DNA of 64,000 bases from Epiperipatus broadwayi (GCA_028023455.1 JAQFVV010006651.1:124001-188000); one strand, 5' to 3'; positions 26,745-40,357 are shown, numbered from the stretch's first letter. Notes: a model not told the origin generated them from the sequence alone. Program-made: numbers and translations.

Positions 26745-27330
26745 TAAAGGATGCAACTCATGCTTACTGTTTTTTTCCATTTTCCCAAAGTGCAATACAT
26801 GCTAAACTAATGTTTTTTCATTTTTCCAAAATGTAATTCATGCTGATTGGTATTTTTTCATTTTTCTAAGATGCAATAGATATTGGTTAGTATTTTTTCA
26901 TTTTCCCAAGATGCAATTCATGCAGACTAGGTTAATCCATTTCCCCAAGATGTAATATATGCTAAACTGGTATTTTTCCATCTTCCTAGGATACAGTGCA
27001 TGCTATCTGATGTTTTTCCATTTCTCCAGTCTGCAACTCATGTTAAAATAGGATTTTTTCATTTTTCCAGAATGCAGTTCATGCTGACTAGTAGTTTTTG
27101 ATTTTCCCAAAATGAAATTCATGATGATTTCCATTTTCCTTAAGATATAATCCATGCTAAACTAATATTTTTCAATTTTTCCAGGATGCAGTTAATATTG
27201 ACTAATATTTTACTGTTTTCCCATGAGACAATTAACATATACTAGTGTACTTTCATTTTTCCAGAATGCAATTTGTGCTGAACTGGTGTTTTTTCATTTT
27301 CCCAAGATGCAATTCATGCTGACTTTTTTT
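26745..27330 (+). repeat. ~40-bp minisatellite, about 14 degenerate units
   Basis: Unit reads approximately GATGCAATTCATGCTGACTA followed by GTATTTTTTCATTTTCCCAA. Successive units at about 26820-26920 are exactly 40 bp; others vary by a few bases. It occupies the expected 3' UTR of the truncated F2. Confidence 0.85.
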
Positions 27331-27735
27331 TCACATGGAACTTGTGTAACAAATGAATAATAAGACCTAGATATAAAAACTATAGTACTCTCACCAAATG
27401 AGCCCAATTTTTATGGGACCATATGTCAATCTAATACTAACTACAACCCTTCCTCCATATATTTTCAATCATACTATCATGTGTTTCCATATATTTTTTT
27501 CAATATCACATTTAAAAATTCTATGTAAATCTAATTTGATATATGTATCTTGTTATGTAATAATTATTTTTCTTTTAATTAATGTAAATCATGGTTTCTT
27601 TCCTATCACAATCAAGATTGTAAACCCTTATTACATATGTAATATTATGAATCAATTTATATCTAAGATCTCATGTTTTCAAATGTAACTTATATAACCC
27701 TTTTTGAGTCTCAATAAAGTTAACCTTTTGAAACA

Positions 27736-27979
<244 letters not shown>

Positions 27980-28195
27980 TGCGCATGTGCGAGTATGCTC
28001 TGAACATTGTGAATGTACGTCTAATTTATGTCATTTATTATTCATATTTTTACTGGAGTTAAACCCTCAAAATTGTGAATTACTTCTGAATAAGACAAAG
28101 GCAAGTACTTTTATATATATATATATTGTGTGTGTTTTGAGTAAACATCTTTAATTAAATCACTTTTGCTGTTGGCGGCAAGCAATCATATTAAC

Positions 28196-29741
28196 ATGGC
28201 CGCCACTAGTCCAAAGCCACGTGGAGAAATTCCACCCACGTATGCTGACATTACTAAATCGCTAGCGAAAGATAAAGTTTCAAATAAAAACGCTTTTTTT
28301 TTAATAAGAACTTGGATTCAAATCCGAGATTTAGGAAAACAACAACAGCGGATATAGCAGAACTAGATTTAAAAGCCACTTCAAATGAAGAAAACCAAGT
28401 AAGCTCCCCAATTACGTGGATGGAAGATCAACTGTCGAACATCTTGGAGAAATTCAATGAAACTTTGCCAAAGGGTCTTTTTGCTTCCTTTAAACGATTC
28501 TTTACAGAACAGTCTGTAATTCTAGCAATTACTGATCTCAACTGTTCTTTATATAAATTCCCTAAGGAATTATTATATGAAGCTCTTAGCCACAACAACT
28601 TATGGGATAGTATTCTGCGAATAGCGGATCATCCCAATTCTCGATATCTCATATTGGAATTCTTTAACACAGAGCAAAGAAATCTTTTTAAAACAAAAAT
28701 CAAAACCCTCGGCAATTACGCGCTTATAACAATAAATCAGAATAGACAGAATATAATTTCGGGCGTCTTGAAAAATGCTTTTTTAAATTATACTGTCAAC
28801 GATTTTAAAAGATTAATTGAACCGTTTGGAACAGTGATACAATTCCAACCAATTTACTTGAAAGATACCCCCGTCCCCGTCTATAGCAATAACTATGAGT
28901 ATAAAGTGAAATTGCATAATAATGTAGAACCGCTAAACATACCTACGCAAATCACTGATCACGAAGCAACCCTACTTCTGATTATACGTGGATTAAAACC
29001 TCAATGCTTCCAGTGTGGCCAAAGAGGCCATTTGGCAAACAGCTGTATTAATATACGATGCAAATGCTGTAATAAGATAAACACACACACACACCGACAT
29101 GCCCTGAGAATAAAACACAAGACAATACAAGCTGTGAAACAGATAAGCAAGATACAAATGATTTACTTATTAACTTTGAAGGTAAATTAGAAACAGAAAA
29201 ACCACCTAAAGTCGAAATGGATAATGACATACTAAAAGACTCAGAAAATCTGACTACAACTGTCATAAATAAAACATCCAGCTATATTATGGATGGAATA
29301 GTACAAAGTTACATAAAAAATAAAAAACCCACGCATATCATGGATGAAATAGTGCCAAGCTCGTCACAAATAAGTACAAGCAATACCACAGAAAAAAGAA
29401 AACCAGGTCGGCCTCCACGCAAAAAGCGTGTATCAAAAAAAGGGACTCAATCACAGGATTCTAGTGAAGAAGAAGAAATTGTCAACTTACATATACAACA
29501 TAAAAAAGTAAAAATTGCCAGCTTAAACCTTGACAACGAGATTGCAAATATCTTAGAAAATGATGTAGTAAATGAAGCCACAAAAACCACACCCTGCTCA
29601 ATTCTTGATGAGGGCCTGAACTCAGGCTCCAATAACACACTGTGTTCTATTTCTCCTGAGATGCAGAGTCAGCAAGACTTGTCAGAGTTCAGATCTTTTG
29701 CTAATGACACAGATTATGGTCAAGAGATGGAAGGTGAGTAG
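28196..29741 (+). pseudogene. LINE-F2 ORF1 (nucleic-acid-binding protein), frameshifted
   Basis: The ATG at 28196 (AACATGGCC context) is preferred because the ORF1-only copy starts its homologous frame in the same context at 33811. The frame breaks at a T9 run near 28292, resumes from 28312 to 29190, breaks at an (AC)n run near 29085, and resumes at 29217-29741. The central part has a conserved SLYKFPKELLYEAL block, then a CCHC zinc knuckle (CFQCGQRGHLANSC) followed by a second Cys/His cluster (CKCCNK with HTHRH). The C-terminal part is basic with KRKPGRPPRKKR, an AT-hook-like motif, then an acidic EEEE stretch. In LINEs ORF1 binds element RNA and chaperones integration. Both breaks sit in simple repeats, so damage may be recent (or sequencing error). 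Confidence 0.82.
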
Positions 29742-29793
29742 TGTGCATGATCACTTTGCTTTTGACATAGTATTGATTTCAATTTTTTTATAA

Positions 29794-32700
29794 ATTAATA
29801 TAAAAGTAAAAATTGGTGCTTTTAATGTAAGTGGTTTAAACTCAGTGGCAAAAGTCATGGACCTCTCAAAATGGCTTAATATTACTCAACCCCAAGTACT
29901 TGGGTTGCTCGAAACAAAAATATATGACAGATCAAGTATAGAACCATCAAACTATTTACATAATCATGGTTTCTCTATTTTCTCAAAAACATCCATTACA
30001 CCATCAGCAGGCATGGGTGCAATTATCAATAAAACATGTCCATTCGAATCATTTAGAATACTTTATATGGACTCTCATATAATGATCATCACCTTAAATC
30101 ATCAAGCCTTGGTTCTAAACATAGTTTTTGTATATATACCTCCAGGGCCAACAATAGCAAATAGGCTAGTATTGACAATTAACTCCCTCCTTGCATCATC
30201 ATCATATCCATGCTTATTATTAGGGGACTTCAACATGTCTTATGGGCAATTTGTTAAGAAATGGCTTCACAGACTCACTATTCCACTGATGAGTGGAGAA
30301 GGATGTCTGCCAAATAATACAGTATCCTTTAACAATGGTAGACATTCTTCACTAATTGACTTGGTCTTCTACTCTCCTATGCTGCATCATATGATTAAAA
30401 TATCTTTCAATAACTCAACACTATCAGACCACCTAGCATTATTTGTCACCATAAACATTGACTTGTCATATAAAACACAATTATCAACTAATAAAACAAT
30501 TCGAATATTACTTCCAAGTAGAACCACAGAATTTCTGTTTTCTGAAATCTACATAGCAATCTTCAAAATGATGAAGCTTGAACTAGATCCTCCACAAGCA
30601 TGGATTGCTTTTGTCAACATTATCTCTCACACAATTAACCATATTACACGGATTTCTTCCCCACCTACAAAATTGCTAGTATTAGCCGATGAGCTGCATA
30701 AGAGAATTATTCACTCTACATTGAAGGCTGATGAATACCCAAGAATTGCTGCTCTGAGAAAAGCTTATTTTTCCACATGCAAAACACTCACAGAATATCT
30801 GTCGATTAAAAAAAGGAAAATATATTTAAACAAACCTCATACATGGTCAAGACAATACATTCGCTGGGCTTTGGGACAACCCCCAAAAATTAGAGTCCCT
30901 AGTGCACTTAAAATACAAAATGAGGTGGTATCTGGTAACAACATTCTTAACTCTTTGTATCTGCATTATAAAAATGCCTTTCAAGGTAGTGAAAGATTTT
31001 ATCCAAAGCCAAATTATTTTGGAATTCCAGATGATGACATTTTATTTGTCCCAGAATATTTCATTAAGAAAATGGCAGATATATCTGACTCTTGTCACCC
31101 TGGAATACATGGCATACCTAAATTTGTGTACGCTCATCTTGGGCACCTTACTGCAAAATACTTGTCAAGACTGGCAAATTTTTTATCAAAAGAACTATAT
31201 CTCTTTGAAGGTCTATATCCCATACTACTAGTCCCGTTTCACAAAAAACCAGAAAAAATCTCGACTGTCAAAAACATACGGCCCATTTCTATGAGCCCCC
31301 TTGGAATAAAAATCCTTGAATCTGTAATAAAAGACAAAATTGAACCGCATATTCTACCAATGATCTCAAGATGGCAGTTTGCAAAAAAAGGATCATCTAC
31401 CGGACAAGCTGCGATCTTATTCAAAACAATTATTGATGACATTAGAAACAGGAAGAAACATAGTCCAATAGCTGTTCAATTAGACATTAAAGCTGCCTTT
31501 GACACAGTTCCAATTGGAAAACTTATTGATGTATTGGTAGATACACCTCTTCCGATCAATACTATATGTCATTACCAACCTCTTGATTAATAGAGAAATA
31601 CACCTAACAATGAATGGAAAATACTCACCTTCCTTCAACCCTTACTGCTCCATTCCACAAGGATCTCCATTAAGTGCCATCTTATTCACAACATATATAA
31701 ACTCGCTCTTGAACAAAATTGAAAAAAGCATACCTGGCATATACATTTCGAGAATAAATACTAACATATCATGCTTAGCCTTCATGGATGATATCACAGT
31801 TTTCCTGTCAAATAAAAAATATCTTCCAAAGCTGTTGCAAATACTGGAAGAATACTCAAGGGAGTATAGACTTGAATTCAATGCTGATAAATCATGTGCA
31901 TGGAAAATTTTTAATGGACAGCCTATCCAGCATCCTTTCTTTAAAGGAAAGCCTACCCCTTTTTGGGATTTCCATTCCATCTGAGTAATGCAGCAATGAG
32001 AGTAAAAATCCAGAATATGCTCAAAATAAAAATTGAAAATATAACAAGCTCACTCATGAAAACTTATCTCTCAGTTTACGCAAAAGTATCACTATTCAAC
32101 ATGCTAATCACTACAAGAATTATATACTATACTCCAATAGTTATATATGCAAAAGCCTTTCTCACATATATCTACTCAATGCTCAGAAAACTTTTATGGG
32201 GTCAACGTATCGTTTCCATCTCGATCAGAAAACTTCAGTGCCAACTTATACATAATGGGATGGGACTTCATTCAGTTAATACATTTAGAATACAGAAAAC
32301 ACTAAACCTCATCTCATCTATTACTAAATTATTCCCTCACATTGCTCCTACCTTAAAAATTACACCAACTGATAGACCACCACCTACAAAAGGCTACTGG
32401 AAAAACCTTATTGACCCTTTGCTTTCCATTGATAATCTCCATTTCTACCCTCCCCTGAATAAATATAAATATTGGGAAGTTCATTCACTCCTCCAACCAC
32501 ACTCTATTAATGATGAGGATAAGTCAATTTTAAGTCTCAATAACCATCAAATAATTAGAAAATTTAGATTTTGGAACCTAGAGCCAAAATTCTTTGATTT
32601 CTTAGTAAAACTTAATCTGGAATGCCTCCCTACTCTTTATTTTTATAAATATAAAAGATACTGCAAGAGAGTAGATGCTCAGTGCACACTCTGTCACAGG

Positions 32701-32877
32701 GATATGGAAACGCAACCACATCTATTCTTTGACTGTCAATGCTTTGACAACATATGGACAGAAATCCCCAGACTATTCAATAAAACTCATGTTAATATGA
32801 ACTATTTATTTAAAACATTCAGTAAGGGTATATATGCACAAATTCGGGCAAGCACTTTTATTCTTTATGCACTATAG
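29794..32877 (+). pseudogene. LINE-F2 ORF2: AP-type endonuclease, reverse transcriptase, C-terminal CCHC
   Basis: Open from 29794 with no ATG before the conserved start (KVKIGAFNVSGLNS), so translation may depend on reinitiation from ORF1. Endonuclease motifs: LLETKI, LLLGDFNMSYG, LIDLVFYSP and LSDHLALF, the apurinic-type set. RT motifs: IRPISMSPLGIKILE, QFAKKGSSTGQA, VQLDIKAAFDTV, then after a frameshift near 31585 SIPQGSPLSAILFTTYINSL and the catalytic box FMDD (31785). A second frameshift near 31970 leads to thumb and C-terminal sequence with CTLCHRDMETQPHLFFDC, a zf-RVT-like Cys/His motif; the stop is at 32877. Only two frameshifts in 3.1 kb make this a young but broken copy. FMDD instead of YADD is unusual but keeps the two catalytic Asp. 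Confidence 0.9.
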
Positions 32878-35408
<2,531 letters not shown>

Positions 35409-35565
35409 GCCAATAAACATCACATGATCACCATTTCTTATGCTTGCTCTTAACTGTTATTAAAACAGGCAAAACTCTCTATATGTATTGCCACTCAGTG
35501 CAAGACAGAGTAATCAATGGATTCCAGAAGGCTTGTGCATAAAATTCCCATCTAATGCCTACTCA

Positions 35566-35628
35566 TCTAATATCCTCAGACTAGTTTCTGGCTTGTGGCC
35601 TTCATCAATGAGGAGCCATGGATCTGAG
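35566..35628 (-). ncRNA. Hammerhead-like motif, GTC cleavage site, core mutated
   Basis: On minus: TCCTCA, TTGATGA (first core C changed to T), stem II GGC/GCC, GAAAC, TA, GTC, then TGAGGA, which pairs perfectly with TCCTCA as stem I. All parts but the core C are intact. Confidence 0.55.
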
Positions 35629-36011
35629 AGCACCGCAGCTAAATCTTAGGATCTAATGCAGCCCTCCAGCAGCTACCTTTTATCTCCACTTAAATACAAA
35701 ACTATGAGACTTGAAAACATTAATATTTTCAATCCAAGATCATCAGCTTATATAGTCATATAGGTCTGAACTCAGTTCAGTACCTATATATTTTGGTGTC
35801 TTTGGTTTTTTAATAACCATAGCCACCACTGTCCTATTAGCAGGATTGGTTTCAAGCCAATAAACATAACATGATCAACATTTCTTATGCTTGCTTTTAA
35901 CTGTTATTAAAACAGGCAAAACTCTCTATACATATTGCCACTCAGTGCAAGCCAGAGTAATCAATGGATGCCAGAAGGCTTGGGTATATAATCCCCGTCT
36001 AGTGCCTACTC

Positions 36012-36072
36012 ATCCAATATCCCCAGACTAGTTTTTGGCTTGTAGCCTTCATCAGTGAGGAACCTTAGATCT
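36012..36072 (-). ncRNA. Hammerhead-like motif, GAAA mutated
   Basis: On minus: CTCA, CTGATGA, stem II region GGCTACAAGCC, AAAAAC in place of GAAAC, TAGTC, then TGGGGATATTGGAT. Conserved stem I; loss of the G of GAAA predicts no activity. Confidence 0.5.
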
Positions 36073-36434
36073 GAGTGCACTGTACCTAGATATTAGGATC
36101 TAATGCAACCCTCCAGCAATACATATAGAGAGTTCCTATTTCAATAGCAGTTAAGAGCAAGCATAATAAATGGTGATCATGTGATGTTTATTGGTTTAAA
36201 ACCAATCCTGCCTAATAGGATAGTGGTGGCTATGGTTATTAAAAAAACCAAAGATACTAAAATGTATAGGTACTGAACTGAGTTCAGACCTACATGACTA
36301 TATAAGCGGATGAGCTTGGATTGAAAAATATTAGGGTTTTCAACTTGTCTCATAGTTTTGTAGTTAAGTGGAGATAAAAGGTGGCTGCTGGAGGGTTGAA
36401 TTAGATCCTTAAGATTTAGGTGTAGTGCTCTCAG

Positions 36435-36495
36435 ATCCAATGCTCCTCACTGATGAAGGCCACAAGCCAGAAACTAGTTTAGGGATATTGGATGA
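36435..36495 (+). ncRNA. Hammerhead-like motif, core intact
   Basis: Core CTGATGA 36450-36456 and GAAAC 36470-36474. Stem II is GGC/GCC with a CACAA loop and an A-A mismatch next to the core. Stem I pairs ATCCAATGCTCCTCA with TAGGGATATTGGAT, with wobble pairs and small internal loops. The cleavage triplet is GTT. Stem III is very short (AC/GT around TA), so efficient cleavage may need a dimer, as for other short-stem-III hammerheads. Confidence 0.6.
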
Positions 36496-36595
36496 GTAGG
36501 CACTAGATGGGGATTTTATGCACAAGCCTCTGGCATCCATTGATTACTCTGTCTTGCACTGAGTGGCAATACATATAGAGAGTTTTGCCTGGTTT

Positions 36596-36766
<171 letters not shown>

Positions 36767-37364
36767 TCAATTCAATTCTTTATTTATTTAATGTACATAT
36801 CAACAGCATTTAGCCAATTATAGATTGCACAGTAATGTAATTATTAGATACAAATCTAAATAAGCATTAAAAAAACATTATAATAATAAAATAAATAATA
36901 CCAATAAAAAATAGAAAAACAATAAAATGCACAAATAAATAAAAAGGCAATATATCAAATGAAATCAAGGATAATATTTTTTTATGAGGACTTTAGTGAA
37001 TTGTTTAAAATCCAAATTAAAAACATCATCATTACCAAAATCTTTATTATAAGTTCTAGGTAAATGAAATAAAGGAGAAAATCTTAATACATCAGATTTA
37101 CAAATTTTCAGTTCAAAAACATTGTGAGTACGAGTGTTATAATTCTGTTTTTTAATACCTAACTTAGAAAGCAAATTAGATACAGAAATATTCTGGGAGA
37201 TGAATTTATGAAGAAGTTTGAGATCTCTTATTTTTCGTCTCAACAGTGAATCAACATAGTGTTCACTACCTAAACTATTTAATTTTGCAAATTTGTCAAA
37301 AACAGACTGAATTCTTATGATATCTGTTCTGTTATGAGGATTCCATATAATTAAACCATACTCC
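36767..37364 (-). mobile_element. LINE-F1, 3' fragment bounded by (AAT)n
   Basis: The 3' end is the same AATTGAATTG tract after AAATAAATAAAG. The 5' truncation is exactly at the next (AAT)n array. It encodes only the C-terminal part of ORF2 (about 36990-37364): EYGLIIWNPHNRTDIIRIQS, then a segment ending RFSPLFHLPRTYNK, in one open frame. It overlaps the end of the longer F1 copy (EYGSII), confirming one family. Confidence 0.85.
36965..37364 (-). pseudogene. LINE-F1 ORF2 C-terminus
   Basis: About 130 codons open on the minus strand, with stop near 36965. The upstream poly-Leu/poly-Ser is translated microsatellite. Includes the conserved post-thumb segment of CR1/Jockey-like LINEs (YGLIIWNP, then a run of basic residues around RRKIRDLKLLHKF). 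No catalytic residues remain. Confidence 0.8.
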
Positions 37365-37460
<96 letters not shown>

Positions 37461-37511
37461 AATAATAACAACAACAACGATAATAATAATAAGAAGAAGA
37501 AAAAGAAGAAG
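37365..37511. repeat. (AAT)n-(GAT)n-(AAC)n-(AAG)n compound array
   Basis: AAT 37365-37427, GAT 37428-37460, then mixed AAT/AAC to ~37490 and AAG to 37511. The AAT-GAT order repeats that at 22414-22603. Confidence 0.95.
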
Positions 37512-37668
37512 TAATTCATAAGCAGATAGAGAAATAAAATTTAAAAATAGACACAATGAGTTTATAATAATAAAATAATTGAATAATGTTCTGCATAGTT
37601 TAGCACAGTGATAGAATGGTAGATTCTAGAATTCGTGATCTATGGACTGAAGACTAGCTCTATCATTA

Positions 37669-37946
37669 GATGTGATATGTTGAACTATTTTCATCATCTA
37701 TGAGTGAATGTTGAATGTACAGAAAATTTTAAACTTTATTTAAACTTCTCAAATACAAACAGTTAACACGCAATTACCTATGTTGTCTAATTGTTTGTTA
37801 TTACTAACAAATTGTTTGTATTTGAAAAGTTTAAATAAAGTTTAAACTTTTCTGTACATTCGACATTCACTCATAGATGATGGAAATAGTCCAAAATATC
37901 ACATCTAATAATATATATATACCATTATCACAAACTTTCAAGCAAA
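37669..37946. mobile_element. Palindromic PLE-type insertion with 13-bp TSD
   Basis: TAGCTCTATCATT occurs at 37656-37668 and 37947-37959. Between them, AGATGTGATATGTTGAACT... and ...AGTCCAAAATATCACATCT are inverted arms; the arms contain TTTAAATAAAGTTTAAA and match the outer arms of 5636-6274. A one-sided extension (ATACCATTATCACAAACTTT) matches, inverted, the left extension at 5640-5670. It lacks the hammerhead and tRNA-like core of the longer copy. Confidence 0.88.
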
Positions 37947-38549
37947 TAGCTCTATCATTTATCCATTCAAATTTCTTATAAATTCTTGAGCAATAAACCA
38001 TTCGATTATTTACTTATATATTAGATTGTTAGTTGTTTTCCAGTTCATGTGACAGGTTAAGCTTTGATCTAAGAAGGTTTAGCTTTCAGATTCCTCGCTC
38101 TCTCATGTTAACATATTCCACAGAGCCAGTTAAAATACTAAAAACGAGAAAGCAGTAACGACTTTGATTAAAATAATATATTTTAGTAGAATATGAAAAA
38201 GAAATAACTGTCTGTAGCAATATTAGCTGGCGCAAGCAAAATAATTGAGATATTTTGCTTTGTTTTGTTTTTTAAATATTTGATTAATTTACTTTTTCTT
38301 AAAACTTAATTATGCACAAAAAGGTCAGTTTCTACTTTCACTTTTGAAGTTTTCCCATGATCTGCAGGATAATTTGTAAATCAGAAATATTTTTGAAAAT
38401 GATTATTATTACCCCTTGGATATCCAAGCACCTGGATGTATATTTCAAGATAAAACAAAAGTAGTTCCTGCAGAATATAGTTTCAATTTTTAGTTTGGGG
38501 TATATAGAGACAATGATAGCGCTAAATTAAAACCATTAAAACAATTAGG

Positions 38550-39030
38550 TAATATATAGGGTATATGAGCACAGACTTTCACATGACCCACCACTCTCCA
38601 AACTATCTCATAACACTGATACACTTGAACACATATATGTTGAAAAGATAAATAATCACCAATATACATATTTCATGCTAAACCAGCAATCATCAGTTGG
38701 TCCAGATTACCATCTCTACACATATATGCTATAAGTTCTCAGATATATATTAAGATAGACAAACCTTATACTTAATGGACAGGCTTCAATCTACTTCACA
38801 CTCCAAATCTTCAACGGTCCATCCAATGGTAATCTGGACCAACTGATGATTGCTGGTTTAGCATAAAATACATATATTGGTGATTATTTATCTTTTCAAC
38901 ATATATATGTTCAAGTGTATCAGTATTATGAGATAGTTTGGAGAGTGGTGGGTCATGTGAAAGTCTGTGCTCATATATCCTACATATTACATATATAAAC
39001 ACAGATATATAATAAGCCTGTGTGTTTCAG
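38550..39030. mobile_element. Palindromic hammerhead element with 14-bp TSD
   Basis: TTAAAACAATTAGG is repeated exactly at 38536-38549 and 39031-39044. Arms 38551-38713 and 38826-38988 are inverted copies with ~95% identity by eye, with a 112-bp loop. A ~40-bp tail (38990-39030) is outside the palindrome. No coding capacity. The minus-strand left arm carries a complete hammerhead core. Asymmetric tail plus long TSD argue for retrotransposition rather than a cut-and-paste MITE. Confidence 0.87.
38655..38706 (-). ncRNA. Hammerhead ribozyme-like motif, all core elements present
   Basis: Read on minus: stem I ACCAA (38701-38697), core CTGATGA (38696-38690), stem II TGCT/AGCA with GGTTT loop and one T-T mismatch beside the core, GAAA (38674-38671), stem III ATA/TAT around TG, cleavage position A, then TTGGT closing stem I. 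All invariant positions are present. In the right arm the GAAA has become AAAA. Confidence 0.62.
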
Positions 39031-39211
39031 TTAAAACAATTAGGGTAAAATAAATAGATTTAATTTAAAAAAATCACTCCTGTTTACAAACACTTAATCA
39101 AGATTGTAAATAAGAAATAAATTATAGCGATATTAAATTTTGAAGTTATATTAAATATTCAGTGATTAGCTATATTATTTTATATTTTATTCTATACATT
39201 ACTACATTATG

Positions 39212-39864
39212 TAAATAAGCATTTATTTTTATATAGCACAATGTTTATAAATTGTAATACATTAAAGATCAACCTTTCAAGCTATTGTGCATGCACTTTT
39301 TATGAGTGTTAATAATAAATGAATACTTTCACTCCCAACACAAGATATAGTATTTATGAAAGAATAAAATGAATCCACTTATTCTTTCAAATCCAAATGC
39401 TTATATATGGGCAAATCTTAAGTACTGGAATTGAAAGTGTGAGGATAGACCACTCACTTTAAATTACTGTTTACGATGTCTGAATGAATGACGTTGATGA
39501 AATTATCTAGAATATACTAAACGTATTACAATTTATAAACATTGTGCTATATAAAAATAAATGCTTATTTACATATGTTTAAGTTTCATTTGAGAGTGAC
39601 ATTTAGTAAATTCTAGATAATTTCATCGATGTCATTCATTCAGACATTGTAAACAGTAATTTAAAGTGAGTGGTCTATCCTCACGCTTTCATTTCCAGTA
39701 CTTAAGATTTGCCCATATATAAGCATTTGGGTTTGAAAGAATAAGTGGATTCATTTTATTCTTTCATAAATATGATATCTTGTGTTGGGAGTGAAAGTAT
39801 TCATTTATTATTAACACTAATAAAAAGTGCATGCACAATAGCTTGAAAGGCTGATCTTTAATGT
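39212..39864. mobile_element. Nested palindromic insertion with 14-bp TSD
   Basis: ATTACTACATTATG is repeated exactly at 39198-39211 and 39865-39878. Main arms are about 39253-39515 and 39605-39864. A second inverted pair, 39212-39262 and 39524-39577 (ATTTTTATATAGCACAATG...), places a copy of the left end in the middle. A GACAT/ATGTC stem around GATGA...GAAT in the inner arm looks like a decayed hammerhead. No coding capacity. Confidence 0.86.
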
Positions 39865-40065
39865 ATTACTACATTATGAAAAATGATCAAATTTCAACAG
39901 GACATACCTTTTAGCCAATAGTCTCATCTGTCAACTATTTTTGATTTGAAAATTAATCTACAAACATAACATTATTCTTATTTATGGTTAAATTTTGAGT
40001 GCTGAAGTTAGTAGACTATTTAATAAAATGTATTTACAATGACTGGTTAACTACAAGGAAATTTA

Positions 40066-40169
40066 GTCAAGCATTGGTGGTCAAGTGGTTAGCACAGTTG
40101 CCTTACAAGCAGTTGTCTCGGGTTCGCTTCCTGGCTGATGCTTTGACAGATGAAGAAAAAAAAACAAAG
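40066..40169 (+). mobile_element. tRNA-derived SINE, complete, 14-bp TSD
   Basis: TACAAGGAAATTTA flanks it exactly at 40052-40065 and 40170-40183. The body has box A (TGGTCAAGTGG, then TTAGCAC) and box B (GGTTCGCTTCC), typical of a tRNA promoter, and an A-rich tail (GAAGAAAAAAAAAC). The D-arm pattern suggests a tRNA with a GTGGTTA-type D loop. About 104 bp: a tRNA-like head plus tail, with no LINE-like body. Intact TSD implies recent insertion; machinery probably from a LINE in the same genome. Confidence 0.85.
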
Positions 40170-40357
40170 TACAAGGAAATTTAATTATTTGATAGATATT
40201 TTGATATTTACGCGTACAAACTTTCTTTTAAAAAAGTGAGTGTTATGTTATTCTGGCTTTTACTTTAACGAGTTATCATAAATAGGCATTATTAAATAGT
40301 ACCACTAACTTTGGCATTCAAGCTTTAATATTAAAAAGATTGTATTAGTGATATTTA

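Larger units (their letters stand above)
35409..36597. mobile_element. Palindromic array of the ~450-bp hammerhead repeat inside (AAT)n
   Basis: A partial forward unit, one full forward unit (about 35459-35905; period 447 bp) and a truncated second forward unit (to ~36118) are followed by an inverted unit (36120-36597). Content matches 17208-18266, including forward-then-inverted order. Both edges are (AAT)n, so a TSD cannot be read. No coding capacity. Three hammerhead-like motifs are present, two on minus and one on plus. Confidence 0.87.
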
